A stretch of DNA of 64,000 nt from Bacteroides coprosuis DSM 18011. GTDB taxonomy: Bacteria; Bacteroidota; Bacteroidia; Bacteroidales; Bacteroidaceae. The translations under genes and the position numbers were made by a program. This document shows positions 1 through 8,518 of the stretch, piece by piece (the first letter of the stretch is position 1; every line of letters begins with the position of its first letter). The notes below the pieces were generated by a model. It did no database searches. It had not been told where the DNA came from and was given only the letters and a program-made list of their open reading frames with translations. The stretch covers positions 2,472,780-2,536,779 of the forward strand of contig CM001167.1 of assembly GCA_000212915.1 (NCBI GenBank), written 5' to 3'.

Positions 1-2010
1 AGCAATAAATCTTATGTAAACCCTTTCTACTTTGCTAGGAATATGGCTCCTATTTATCCAGTACATTTACACGATGCAAAAACAGGTGAGTATGTCTTAG
101 ATGAATTTGGAAATAAAATTTATGATAAAGGTACTAGTAGCCAAAGAAAAAGGCCACAAAACAATGCCCGTCATGTTGTATGGGAATCTGAACTAGATAA
201 AAAAGAAAGTTTTAGAAACACCATTAACGGACAATTATATGCCGATATCAAATTTTTAAAGGACTTCACCTTCACTGTTAGAGGGGCTATTAACCTATAT
301 AACAATGAGGAAAAAGGATATAATAATGCTATTATTGGTGACGGAGCAGGCTTAGGTCGTGCTAATAAAGAAGTTATTCGTTCAAAAGAATATACTTTCC
401 AACAACAACTTGACTGGAATAGATTATTAGGAAATGCTCATCACTTGAACATCATGGTAGCTCACGAAAACTTTAAAAATGCATATGAGTACATGTATGG
501 ATTTAAAGCTATTGAAACAATACCAGGCAATGATGCATTCAATAACTTTACTCAAATGAACACACTAAGTGGATATCCTCAAGATTATAGGACAGAAAGC
601 TACTTGAGCCGTATTCGCTACAATTATGATCAAAAATATTATGGAGAACTATCTTTCCGTCGTGATGGATCTTCTAAATTTCATGAAGATAATCGCTGGG
701 GAAATTTCTGGTCAGTAGGTGGAAGCTGGATGATTTCTGAAGAAGAATTTATGGAACCTTTAAAAGATTACATCAGTGACTTAAAGTTCCGAGCATCTTA
801 CGGAGAAGTAGGCAATGATGCTTCTGTTTCTAGATATGGTCACCTACCTCTATATACTCTCCAACAAAATCATAATTTAGGAGCTGTATACAAAAGCCAA
901 TTTGAATCTAAGGAAATAAAGTGGGAAACTACACAGTCAATTGGTATTGCCCTCGAAGGACGTTTATGGAATCGTTTAAATCTTTCTATAGAGTACTTCG
1001 ACAAGCGTTCAAAAGATCTTTTATTTTATGTTAGCAAACCTTTGTCAGTAGGTTCTACTGAAACTTCTGAACACTCAGCAAGTAAGTTAGAGAACATAGG
1101 TACAGTATCGAACAGAGGCTTTGAAATCAATGCAGATATTGATATTATCAAAAACAAAGATTGGACTTGGAATGTAGGAACTAATGGTACTTATATTAAA
1201 AATGAGGTAATTAAACTTCCAGAGTCAAACAGAAAAGAAGGTATTCTTAATGGCTCAAAGAAAATTATGGAAGGTCACAGTATCTATGAATTCTGGACAT
1301 ATAAATATCAAGGAGTTGACCAAATGAATGGTAATGCTCTTTATTTAATAAATTCAGATAAATATTATATCGATCCTGACAATGCGGGTCCTGGAAAACA
1401 ACGTCTTGGAAAAAGCCAAGGAGTCGTGATCAATGGCGAGGAATATGCATATATGACATCTTATGCTAAAAGGGATTGGAGTGGTTCAGCTATTCCTAAA
1501 TGGTATGGAAGTTTTGACACTTCTTTAAGATGGAAAGACCTAACATTCTCAGCTCTTTTTACATATTCTATTGGAGGTAAAATATTGGATTTTAACTACA
1601 ATAATTTAATGTCAGTTACTGCTAACCCTGCAGCTATACACAAAGATGCCTTAAAGGCTTGGAGTGGGATACCAGAAGGTATGACTGAAGATAATCCTCA
1701 CCGCTTATTAAAAGGGGGAACTCCCAAAAACGACTATAAAAGATCTAAAGATAACAACGCAGTATCAGATAGATTTTTACATAATGCTTCATACCTAACT
1801 ATTAAGAATATAGCTATGTCTTATTCTTTACCTCGTACATTTGTAGAAAAGCTTAGCTTATCAAGTGTAAATGTGAATATGGCATTAGAAAATCTTTGGA
1901 CATTTACATCACTAAAAGGTATGAATCCACAACAATCTTTTGGTGGAACAAACTACAATGCCTTTGTTACTGCTAGAGTATTTACAGTTGGTTTAAATGT
2001 TAAATTCTAA
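1..2010 (+). CDS. SusC/RagA-type TonB-linked outer-membrane transporter, 5' part missing
   Basis: The reading frame is open from the first base of the window, so the gene begins upstream; the first internal ATG at 43 is not the real start. What remains is the C-terminal beta-barrel of a SusC-family protein. It is rich in aromatic residues in alternating strands, carries the family pattern around residues 200-260 (YDQKYYGELSFRRDGSSKF, then FWSVGGSWMISEEEF), and ends with a strand finishing in Phe (VGLNVKF), as expected for BAM-dependent insertion. SusC proteins import oligosaccharides or peptides across the outer membrane with a SusD lid. The SusD gene follows 11 bases downstream, so the two are cotranscribed. 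No enzyme gene follows, so the substrate cannot be guessed. Confidence 0.93.
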   Translation, partial: SNKSYVNPFYFARNMAPIYPVHLHDAKTGEYVLDEFGNKIYDKGTSSQRKRPQNNARHVVWESELDKKESFRNTINGQLYADIKFLKDFTFTVRGAINLYNNEEKGYNNAIIGDGAGLGRANKEVIRSKEYTFQQQLDWNRLLGNAHHLNIMVAHENFKNAYEYMYGFKAIETIPGNDAFNNFTQMNTLSGYPQDYRTESYLSRIRYNYDQKYYGELSFRRDGSSKFHEDNRWGNFWSVGGSWMISEEEFMEPLKDYISDLKFRASYGEVGNDASVSRYGHLPLYTLQQNHNLGAVYKSQFESKEIKWETTQSIGIALEGRLWNRLNLSIEYFDKRSKDLLFYVSKPLSVGSTETSEHSASKLENIGTVSNRGFEINADIDIIKNKDWTWNVGTNGTYIKNEVIKLPESNRKEGILNGSKKIMEGHSIYEFWTYKYQGVDQMNGNALYLINSDKYYIDPDNAGPGKQRLGKSQGVVINGEEYAYMTSYAKRDWSGSAIPKWYGSFDTSLRWKDLTFSALFTYSIGGKILDFNYNNLMSVTANPAAIHKDALKAWSGIPEGMTEDNPHRLLKGGTPKNDYKRSKDNNAVSDRFLHNASYLTIKNIAMSYSLPRTFVEKLSLSSVNVNMALENLWTFTSLKGMNPQQSFGGTNYNAFVTARVFTVGLNVKF

Positions 2011-2021
2011 GACTAATAATT

Positions 2022-3563
2022 ATGAGAAAATATATACTAATTTTAGCAACAGTATTGCTGTTTGGTTGCAGTAGTGACTATTTAAATGTAAATCCCAAAA
2101 ACTCAACAACTCCAGATGTTGTATTCCAGACTACAGTAAGTGCTAAAAGTGCAATAAACGGATTAGCTAAGTTAATGACCCGTCAATATGCCAGTCAAGG
2201 AATGAATGGAGAGGGTGCTATTAAATTACTTTATGGAAACTATCCAGGCAACCATTTTTACAGAAAACTCCCAGGATGGGCAAGCGTTATTAACCTAAGT
2301 GATTTACATAATAACAACAACTATTATGGTAATTATGCATGGTATTATTATTATAAACTAATAAGTAATGCTAATGAATTTATACACAGAATAGATGGTG
2401 CTATTGGACCAGATAAGGATAAACAACATATGACAGGTCAAGCTCTGGTATATAGAGCTTATTCATTCTTTATGCTTTCCCAACTATTTTCTGATCGTTG
2501 GATAGAATCAAATAATGGAAGTACAAATGGAATTATTCTAAGAACAGAACCAACTATGGATGATATACCTCTTAGTACTTTAGCCGAAACTTATAACCAA
2601 ATTTATGAAGATCTAGAGAAAGCAATAGAATTATTTGAGAAAAGTGGAATAAAGAGAGATGTTGTTAATAATAACTTTGACCCTGACGCAAGCGTAGCAC
2701 ATGCTATATTAGCACGTGCTGCTCTAACAAAGCAAGACTATGAAAAAGCGGCAAAACATGCTAAACTCGCTAGAGTAGACTATAAGCTAATGCTTAATAG
2801 TGATTACACAAGTGGTTTTGCTGAGCCAACATCTGAATGGATTTGGGGAAGCTACGGAGCGGCTGATGAAAATTTATACTACTATTCATTTCAATCACAA
2901 ATAGCATGGAACTCAAATGCCTCATCCGTAACTTCATATCCTGCAGGAACAACTAGAGCTCTATATAAAAAAATACCAGAGACAGATATTCGCCGTAAAA
3001 TGTTTTTAGATCCAGGTGATGATTATGAATTATCTCCTTCAACTATAGTAATAGAAGATGAAAAACTTATTGAAAAATATTATGAATTATTCCCTGGAAT
3101 TCATGAAAGTATGAATATGCAGCCTTATATGCAATTCAAGTTTGGATGTATTGGTCAGCCTGGTGTAGGTCATCTCGTTCATATTCGTGCTTCAGAAATG
3201 TATTTAATTGAAGCAGAAGCACTACACTTTTTAAACAAAGATACTGAAGCTCAAAAACTTCTTATAGAATTAACAAAAAACTCAGGTAGAGATCCTGAAT
3301 ATGATTGTACGGTTACTGGAGAAGATCTATTTAAGGAAATAAAACTTTACCGTCTAATAGAACTTTGGGGTGAAGGATTTGAATTTTTCGATTTAAAACG
3401 TTGGGGAGATTCAAGAGTCAGAGCATCTATTAATGCTGAAAAGCCTGAAGATCGTGATGTCTTTACTACTTCATTAGACATAAATATCAAACCTGATGAG
3501 TGTAATAATTGGGTATATGCAATACCTAGTAAAGAATCCGATTTTAATGATGAATTCAAATAA
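2022..3563 (+). CDS. SusD/RagB-family surface lipoprotein
   Basis: This 513-residue protein starts with a short lipoprotein signal (MRKYILILATVLLFGC), with Cys16 as the acylated residue. It has the SusD layout: an N-terminal helical SusD-like part (SDYLNVNPKNSTTPDVVFQ, then the region around VYRAYSFFMLSQLF with its TPR-like helices) and a C-terminal RagB/SusD domain containing the family signature IRASEMYLIEAEAL near residue 390 and ELWGEGFEFFDLKRW near residue 450. SusD proteins bind the glycan or peptide on the cell surface and act as the lid of the SusC barrel encoded just upstream. It is the last gene of its operon, because two strong hairpins follow within 75 bases. Confidence 0.93.
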   Translation: MRKYILILATVLLFGCSSDYLNVNPKNSTTPDVVFQTTVSAKSAINGLAKLMTRQYASQGMNGEGAIKLLYGNYPGNHFYRKLPGWASVINLSDLHNNNNYYGNYAWYYYYKLISNANEFIHRIDGAIGPDKDKQHMTGQALVYRAYSFFMLSQLFSDRWIESNNGSTNGIILRTEPTMDDIPLSTLAETYNQIYEDLEKAIELFEKSGIKRDVVNNNFDPDASVAHAILARAALTKQDYEKAAKHAKLARVDYKLMLNSDYTSGFAEPTSEWIWGSYGAADENLYYYSFQSQIAWNSNASSVTSYPAGTTRALYKKIPETDIRRKMFLDPGDDYELSPSTIVIEDEKLIEKYYELFPGIHESMNMQPYMQFKFGCIGQPGVGHLVHIRASEMYLIEAEALHFLNKDTEAQKLLIELTKNSGRDPEYDCTVTGEDLFKEIKLYRLIELWGEGFEFFDLKRWGDSRVRASINAEKPEDRDVFTTSLDINIKPDECNNWVYAIPSKESDFNDEFK

Positions 3564-3585
3564 TCCATTTTAGGATACTATTTTA

Positions 3586-3618
3586 AAACTCTCCACTCTT
3601 TAGTGGGGAGTTTTTTTA
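3586..3618 (+). terminator. Rho-independent terminator after susD
   Basis: The sequence ACTCTCCACT, a short loop, then AGTGGGGAGT is followed by a run of seven to eight T. It lies about 23 bases after the susD stop codon and ends the SusC/SusD transcript. Confidence 0.85.
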
Positions 3619-3633
3619 GAATTATAGAGTACA

Positions 3634-3686
3634 AAAAAGATTCCCCTCGCTACACTAAAGAACAGTGTAAGGAGGGGAATCTTTTT
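3634..3686. terminator. Bidirectional hairpin terminator
   Basis: GATTCCCCTC pairs with GAGGGGAATC and the inner TACACT with AGTGTA. The stem is flanked by A-rich sequence on the left and T-rich sequence on the right, so it can stop transcription from both sides. It sits between the convergent susD gene and the leftward gene ending at 3703. Confidence 0.8.
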
Positions 3687-3702
3687 GTATCAATCTTCTA
3701 TT

Positions 3703-4380
3703 TTAAGAATAAATAATAAGCTTGTGAGCGTCGAAGATACAATAATAGCCGTGTTTCCAAATCTCATAATAGCTCTTTAAAAAATCATTCTTCGGCTTCT
3801 TTTTAAATATGGGGTATCTCAAATAGTACCCTAGGTAGTTATCACAATTAATGGAATAATAGGCCTCACACAATAAAGAGGTTAAATCAGCATCATCCTC
3901 ATTAGCAATAGCCCAATCTGATATTACGTCGGATAAATAATCATTTAAATAGTTATCACTCACTTCGGGTTCATCATCTATGATTTCTATTTCAGTCACT
4001 TTAGCGAGTAACTCTCCTAAGCCTGGTTCCTTGAAAAAGGAATTAGCCTTTCTTAAATCTTGAATAAACTGTTCCCCCAACTTTTTCAATAGTTCTTCAC
4101 TACAATCGGCCTCAGGGCAAAAATAACCTGGCATTACTCCATTATCCAATAAGCGTTGGGTCTTTTGATGTGTTACTTCAAAAATTAGAATTAAGCGTTG
4201 CAAAAGCTCTTTACCTTGTCGTAAGGGTTCAAATATCTTCTCTATACCCTCTCCTCTTGGCATAAAGCACTGAAAGAAACCATAAAACTGATCTGCTAAT
4301 TCATCACTATCCAAATCAATCTCGGGTCCATCCATTAGGCTTTTTAGGTATTTGGCATATTCTATCTTATTCATAGTCAT
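3703..4380 (-). CDS. Hypothetical soluble protein, 225 aa
   Basis: I do not recognise this protein. It has no signal peptide or membrane segment, is acidic in its middle (EIEIIDDEPEVSDN near residue 130) and appears helical. The C-terminal third is rich in Tyr (YYSINCDNYLGYYLRYPIF), with a few Cys residues that do not form a clear metal motif. An in-frame ATG two codons inside (4374) is an equally good start. It is separated from the upstream leftward operon by a terminator-like hairpin (4479-4523), so it is probably transcribed on its own. Its codon use resembles its neighbours. Function unknown. Confidence 0.75.
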   Translation of the reverse strand: MTMNKIEYAKYLKSLMDGPEIDLDSDELADQFYGFFQCFMPRGEGIEKIFEPLRQGKELLQRLILIFEVTHQKTQRLLDNGVMPGYFCPEADCSEELLKKLGEQFIQDLRKANSFFKEPGLGELLAKVTEIEIIDDEPEVSDNYLNDYLSDVISDWAIANEDDADLTSLLCEAYYSINCDNYLGYYLRYPIFKKKPKNDFLKSYYEIWKHGYYCIFDAHKLIIYS

Positions 4381-4413
4381 ATGTATTAAGTCTTCTCGTT
4401 AATCTTGCGTACA

Positions 4414-4435
4414 AGATAGAATTTAAATTCTATCT
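4414..4435. promoter_or_regulatory. Perfect 22-bp palindrome upstream of the 225-aa gene
   Basis: AGATAGAATTT followed directly by AAATTCTATCT is a perfect 11+11 palindrome, about 35-55 bases upstream of the start codon at 4380. Its position fits an operator, but a T-rich stretch on its right side means it could also be part of a terminator. No regulator can be assigned. Confidence 0.4.
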
Positions 4436-4478
4436 TTCCCTTTTATTTTTAATATCTTCTCGCCAAACAAGGAAAGAA

Positions 4479-4523
4479 AAAGAGAGAAGGCATAGAGGTT
4501 AAAATCTCCTACTTTCTCTCTTT
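4479..4523 (-). terminator. Terminator of the leftward ABC/membrane-protein operon
   Basis: Read on the minus strand, AAAGAGAGAA pairs with TTCTCTCTTT, with inner pairing AGGAG-loop-CCTCT, followed by a T-rich run. It begins about 20 bases after the stop codon at 4544. Confidence 0.7.
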
Positions 4524-4543
4524 TATATCTATAAATGATGCGA

Positions 4544-5608
4544 TTATTCGTTGATACGTGGTTTCACAAATTTATCATAACCCGATGTAAAGGTTAATCG
4601 GATAGGCATTAAAACATTGCGATATTTGTCTGCAAAACTATCATTCTTGGCTTTGTAGATGTACTCTCTAATAAGCGTATAATCTTTTGCATCGATTGCA
4701 TAAAAGCGGTCAGCACCCTCGCCTGTAATCTGAACTGTCCAGTGAAACAAGTTTCCAAAAAGAGTTATAACTTCTTTATTAGGATCAAAGCTAGGAACTT
4801 CAACTTGCTTTATAGAATAATCGGGAGTTAGTGCATAGAGCTTATGTTGTTCATCTACAAGTAACCCTAAAGTGCGTTTACCTCTAAACTCAGTAACAAA
4901 GAGCTTAGTCAATTTTAAACCTTCGGGAAGGTTTATTACACGAAGATAAGGTTTGCCTTGCAGCATCTTTAGATGATACAACTTATTTTCTTGATCCGTC
5001 AACAGATATCCTTCATCATAATCTTTGCGAGTAGAGGGATTGCCTTCAATCAATTTTGCAGGAAAAACAAAATCTTTCTTCAACATTAAGTCGGTAAAAA
5101 GTTTACTTTTCTCTTTATCAATGGCATTATTTTCCATCTCAACAAACTCTATACCCGAAGATGTGATACGAAACACATCAGAAGGCATTGACAAATCAAC
5201 TCTACCCGACATAGCTTCCAATAAAAAGTATAACCCTTTTGACGGTTTATTAATCTCGGAAGGCGTAGAACGGAACACAAAATTATGAATCTGAACTTCT
5301 TGGGGTGAAACCGGTACACCTGTTATTGAATCGGGGAAACGAGCATCGGCGACAAGCTGACGGGCATAAAACAAAGGCAATATATTATCAAATTCCTTTG
5401 CTGTATATTCATTGCCCTTGGAATCTTTGCGAATCAATTGATTTTCTGCGTTGACTTCGGTAAAGACAAAGTCATCAATTACTCTACTATAGAGAGTAAA
5501 CGGACTAGACTCTGGCTTAAACAAAGCAAATTCATAGAACCAAGGGAGCAGCCAAACTATCAGAACGACCAATAGCAAGGCATATATTAGTTTACTAAAT
5601 TTATACAT
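4544..5608 (-). CDS. Membrane-anchored periplasmic protein of an ABC locus (DUF4857-like)
   Basis: This 354-residue protein has one N-terminal membrane helix (LIYALLLVVLIVWLLPWFYEFALF, about residues 7-30) and then a long soluble domain rich in beta strands, presumably periplasmic. It resembles the DUF4857 proteins that accompany an ABC ATPase and permease in Bacteroidota, but I cannot confirm the family without a profile search. The gene starts 11 bases after the permease stop and ends the operon. The context suggests an accessory subunit that contacts the transporter outside the membrane. No catalytic motif is visible. Substrate and function are unknown. Confidence 0.75.
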   Translation of the reverse strand: MYKFSKLIYALLLVVLIVWLLPWFYEFALFKPESSPFTLYSRVIDDFVFTEVNAENQLIRKDSKGNEYTAKEFDNILPLFYARQLVADARFPDSITGVPVSPQEVQIHNFVFRSTPSEINKPSKGLYFLLEAMSGRVDLSMPSDVFRITSSGIEFVEMENNAIDKEKSKLFTDLMLKKDFVFPAKLIEGNPSTRKDYDEGYLLTDQENKLYHLKMLQGKPYLRVINLPEGLKLTKLFVTEFRGKRTLGLLVDEQHKLYALTPDYSIKQVEVPSFDPNKEVITLFGNLFHWTVQITGEGADRFYAIDAKDYTLIREYIYKAKNDSFADKYRNVLMPIRLTFTSGYDKFVKPRINE

Positions 5609-5619
5609 AAATGATCTAT

Positions 5620-6294
5620 TTAATCTTGTTTACCTTCTTTGAATCGCTTGATAGATAACCACGAAAGTGGAAATAAGAGTATTACAAAGATTACAAGGTA
5701 TGGGGTAAATGTTACATACGCTCCTGGCGTAGAGGACAAAAAGAATATACGCAGGAGTAATACGGCAATAATAGAATTGGTTATGCGATAACGCCATGTG
5801 GGTTCTAAGCAGATCCAAGCAGTAAAAAGATAAGTTGCAAATCCTGCTAAAAACCAAGGTGTAAGGGTGGTGAAAATAATGCTTACTAATTCTGAAGCAA
5901 AATAACTTGAGAAAAAGAAATACAACAAAGTATAGTTCACCAAAAAACAAAGAAACAGTACTATAAATCCATAAAACAGCATAGATAAGGTCATCTTTTG
6001 CTGGCTATAGGGTAAATGTAGTGTCAACTTCAAACATTTGTGATGCATCTCAGGCACAAACTGCACAATGGCAAATACCAGGCCGACCAGTAAAGGAATA
6101 TATTCCAACAACTCAACAAAGACGGTGTCCTTTTGCAACATCACCTCCCAAAGATGCTGAGCTCCTCCTTTTAAAACTAAAATACGAGAGATTCTAAAAA
6201 GACTAAATAAGGTAAAACCTAGCGATAGAAGTGCTGCTAAAAGAATATACCAACGTGTTTTAATCCATTCCTTATAAAATATAGCTTTCAACAT
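5620..6294 (-). CDS. ABC transporter permease-like membrane protein
   Basis: The 224-residue protein has about six hydrophobic segments (YILLAALLSLGFTLFSLF near residue 17, LLVGLVFAIVQFV near 67, a long one at about 108-130, then three more) separated by short basic loops. This is the layout of an ABC-2-like exporter permease. It lies five bases after the ATPase gene at 6300-7187, so the two very likely form one transporter. It starts at the ATG at 6294. The substrate is unknown; the operon context, opposite a TonB receptor, hints at a role linked to outer-membrane uptake or cell-envelope maintenance. Confidence 0.8.
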   Translation of the reverse strand: MLKAIFYKEWIKTRWYILLAALLSLGFTLFSLFRISRILVLKGGAQHLWEVMLQKDTVFVELLEYIPLLVGLVFAIVQFVPEMHHKCLKLTLHLPYSQQKMTLSMLFYGFIVLFLCFLVNYTLLYFFFSSYFASELVSIIFTTLTPWFLAGFATYLFTAWICLEPTWRYRITNSIIAVLLLRIFFLSSTPGAYVTFTPYLVIFVILLFPLSWLSIKRFKEGKQD

Positions 6295-6299
6295 AATAA

Positions 6300-7187
6300 T
6301 TAATATTTACCAGTTAGACCAATAAAGGCATCTTCGAGGGTTAGAAACTCTGCCTTCACATTATGAGCTTGAATACCTAAGCTGTTTAGTTGGGCTACAG
6401 CCTCATCAGGATTTAAGAAAGAATAAGTTTCCATGTGCTGTCGCAACTGAGTGGGATGATAGAAGTTTTTATCTTCCAAGTGGTATTCTTTCTTTTCGGG
6501 AAGATCGAAGCTGTATCTTCTAAAAGTTGAAAGAAGCTGCTGAATGGGCTGTTGGGTTAAGATGCTTCCATAATCCATAATAATACAATCATCTATCAGC
6601 CTTTCCATATCTTGAATAATATGCGAAGTTAGGAAAATGGTTTTCCCTTCAGCATCTGCATAATCTTTGAGATAATCTACAAATAGTCGACGATATCCAG
6701 GGTCCAATCCCAAAGAGAAGTCATCCAAAATAAGTAATTCTGGATCTTGAGCTAGGATTAAGCCGAGAGCAACTTGCGAACGTTGTCCACACGACATCCG
6801 AGAGATCTTTTGCTTTGGAGCAACTTTCAACTTCTCCATCAATCCGTAATACGCATCTTTCTTCCAGTTGGGATAGAATGAGCTATAAAACTTCTCAATC
6901 TCATCAATGGTCATAAATTGATATTGTACATGACCCTCGATTAATAACCCAATATGCTGACGAAGTGTAGGATCCATCGTTTGGATATTTTCCTCAAATA
7001 TAAGACACTCCCCAGCACGAGGTTTTAAATAACCACTTAGTATATTAATAGTGGTTGTTTTTCCAGTGCCATTCTTTCCTAAGAGCCCTAAAATACGGCC
7101 CTTAGGAACTTGGAATGACAGATTTTCATAAATCATACGTTTACCATAGTAATGCGTAAGATTTCTGCATTCAATAATATTTTCCAT
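6300..7187 (-). CDS. ABC transporter ATP-binding protein
   Basis: The 295-residue protein shows the complete ABC ATPase motif set: Walker A GKNGTGKTT near residue 38, a variant signature MSCGQRSQ near residue 131, Walker B LLILDDFSLGLD near residue 150, and the switch His in LTSHI near residue 188. The Walker B glutamate is replaced by Asp (LDDF instead of LDEP), and the signature begins MSCGQ rather than LSGGQ. Both are seen in some ABC-2-type ATPases but could lower the hydrolysis rate. It pairs with the permease gene that follows five bases later. A C-terminal extension of about 80 residues after the nucleotide-binding domain is typical of the group. Confidence 0.92.
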   Translation of the reverse strand: MENIIECRNLTHYYGKRMIYENLSFQVPKGRILGLLGKNGTGKTTTINILSGYLKPRAGECLIFEENIQTMDPTLRQHIGLLIEGHVQYQFMTIDEIEKFYSSFYPNWKKDAYYGLMEKLKVAPKQKISRMSCGQRSQVALGLILAQDPELLILDDFSLGLDPGYRRLFVDYLKDYADAEGKTIFLTSHIIQDMERLIDDCIIMDYGSILTQQPIQQLLSTFRRYSFDLPEKKEYHLEDKNFYHPTQLRQHMETYSFLNPDEAVAQLNSLGIQAHNVKAEFLTLEDAFIGLTGKY

Positions 7188-7196
7188 GAATTTGTT

Positions 7197-7766
7197 TTAA
7201 AAGAATAGAAGAAAGGCGAGTGGAATGAGCAATCCTAAAACAAACTCTATCCCTCCTCTACCCCATAGTCCTTTATTTCCTCGGACAAGAAACATACCTG
7301 TAGCAGTAATCACAATTAATGCAATAGCAAAAGCATCGGCAAAAAGAGTCCACCACTGACCAGGGTTATAGTGTAATTTCGTCATAGCACCAATTATAGG
7401 CCGACGTTTAACGGATTCATACAAGACATCACCAGTATTGATATTCAAATGATAATTAGATCCTCCTTTTAAGAAGACCTTCATCATACCTGCCTCAGGA
7501 AAATAATGTTTTGTATAATTTCCCTCTTCATTATGCTTCTCTAGTAATTTCAATACAAAATCTTTTGTGATTTTATCTTGACTAGGAATAGCTTCTGGCA
7601 GCGTATATCGATAAGTAGATAGGTTAAAATGAGGATTAATGGTATCTCTATGATTCATTACTATTCCAGAAATAGCATAAATCAAGATTAATCCTGCAAA
7701 GAAATACGATAAATCTCTATGAATAAAACGGCACCATTTTCGAAACTCCTTAAGACTGAATTTCAT
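7197..7766 (-). CDS. PepSY-associated transmembrane protein
   Basis: The protein of 189 residues starts at the ATG at 7766 (MKFSLKEFRKWCRFIHRD). An upstream in-frame start at 7823 would overlap far into the preceding gene and adds an uninformative basic leader. One membrane helix follows (LSYFFAGLILIYAISGIVMNHRD), then a periplasmic PepSY-like part of about 90 residues, and two more helices near the C-terminus (WTLFADAFAIALIVITATGMF and GGIEFVLGLLIPLAFLLFF). The helix-His-Arg-Asp arrangement is like PepSY-TM proteins, which often act as inner-membrane reductases or partners of TonB-linked iron uptake. It overlaps the upstream lipoprotein gene by 17 bases, so translation is probably coupled. 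The ATPase gene follows after nine bases. Confidence 0.8.
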   Translation of the reverse strand: MKFSLKEFRKWCRFIHRDLSYFFAGLILIYAISGIVMNHRDTINPHFNLSTYRYTLPEAIPSQDKITKDFVLKLLEKHNEEGNYTKHYFPEAGMMKVFLKGGSNYHLNINTGDVLYESVKRRPIIGAMTKLHYNPGQWWTLFADAFAIALIVITATGMFLVRGNKGLWGRGGIEFVLGLLIPLAFLLFF

Positions 7767-8343
7767 AATCTGTCGCTTCAATATGGTAGAAAGATAGATA
7801 AGCCTTACCCTCTTCTGCTTCACGCTTCGCTATTCGTTCTCTGAAATCGGCAATACGGGTATCGGTAGTATTAGCTGTTTCACCTCGAGCTACCTTCTCT
7901 GTTGTACAACCCTCTCCTTCTCCATGTTTTTCGGCAGACTCTTTCAGTTGTGCCTCCCATGCTTGCAAGTAGGCTTCATCAATACGGTCTTCCTTCAAAA
8001 CACCCTTTACGGTAACTATATGATTCACACATTCACTTTTAAAGGCACCCAGATTCCCACTTTCAACTCGTATGGTTTGTGTATCATCACTACCCATTAA
8101 AAAGATTTTTTTACCACCATGTGCACAAATATGGGTACATACCCCTTCTACAGAAACCTCTTGATTTATTAAGGTAGCTGCTTGAGCAAGTAATAGATCT
8201 ACTTCTAAGGCTGTAGCCTCTTTTGGCACATTTTCAGTTTGCGCAGTTGTTTGACTTGATTTAGACTGACTAGCATTTCCGCATGCAGATAATGCAAGTA
8301 CAGAGGACATTAATACTAATCCTGACAGTTTTCTTACTTTCAT
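7750..8343 (-). CDS. Lipoprotein with a Cys/His motif, possible OB-fold
   Basis: The chosen start is the ATG at 8343 (MKVRKLSGLVLMSS), which gives a clean lipoprotein signal ending in LSAC near residue 21. A start eight codons upstream at 8367 is less likely. After a Ser/Thr/Gln-rich linker comes a compact beta-strand domain (VSVEGVCTHICAHGGKKIF, then RVESGNLGAF and VTVKGVL) that reads like a small OB-fold. Its C-x3-C-x-H motif may bind a metal. The C-terminal half is charged and helical. As first gene of the leftward operon, facing the TonB receptor across a 175-base divergent region, it is a candidate periplasmic or surface binding protein for the imported compound. Family not recognised. 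Confidence 0.75.
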   Translation of the reverse strand: MKVRKLSGLVLMSSVLALSACGNASQSKSSQTTAQTENVPKEATALEVDLLLAQAATLINQEVSVEGVCTHICAHGGKKIFLMGSDDTQTIRVESGNLGAFKSECVNHIVTVKGVLKEDRIDEAYLQAWEAQLKESAEKHGEGEGCTTEKVARGETANTTDTRIADFRERIAKREAEEGKAYLSFYHIEATDYEIQS

Positions 8344-8456
8344 TTTAAATATTTTAGTTTTGTTCAATGAATTATGTCACAAATTTACAAACAAGCCTCA
8401 TCAAAGTCTATACCTATAATTAGTGATTCTGAGCTCAATAATACCTAAAATTGGGC

Positions 8457-8488
8457 ATTGATGTTCTTTTACCAACCCTCTATCTTTG
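8457..8488 (+). promoter_or_regulatory. Bacteroides-type promoter of the TonB receptor operon
   Basis: A -33-like TTG at 8459 and a perfect -7 box TATCTTTG (pattern TAnnTTTG) at 8481-8488 are 19 bases apart. The -7 box ends 30 bases before the start codon at 8519, which supports that start over the one at 8486. Confidence 0.65.
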
Positions 8489-8518
8489 TGTTTGGAAAGT
8501 TTACTATACAACACAAGA

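Noticed and set aside
5630-5950. A 106-residue minus-strand frame
   Set aside because: It overlaps the permease gene in another frame of the same strand; the permease frame has a much better membrane-protein pattern and fits the operon spacing.
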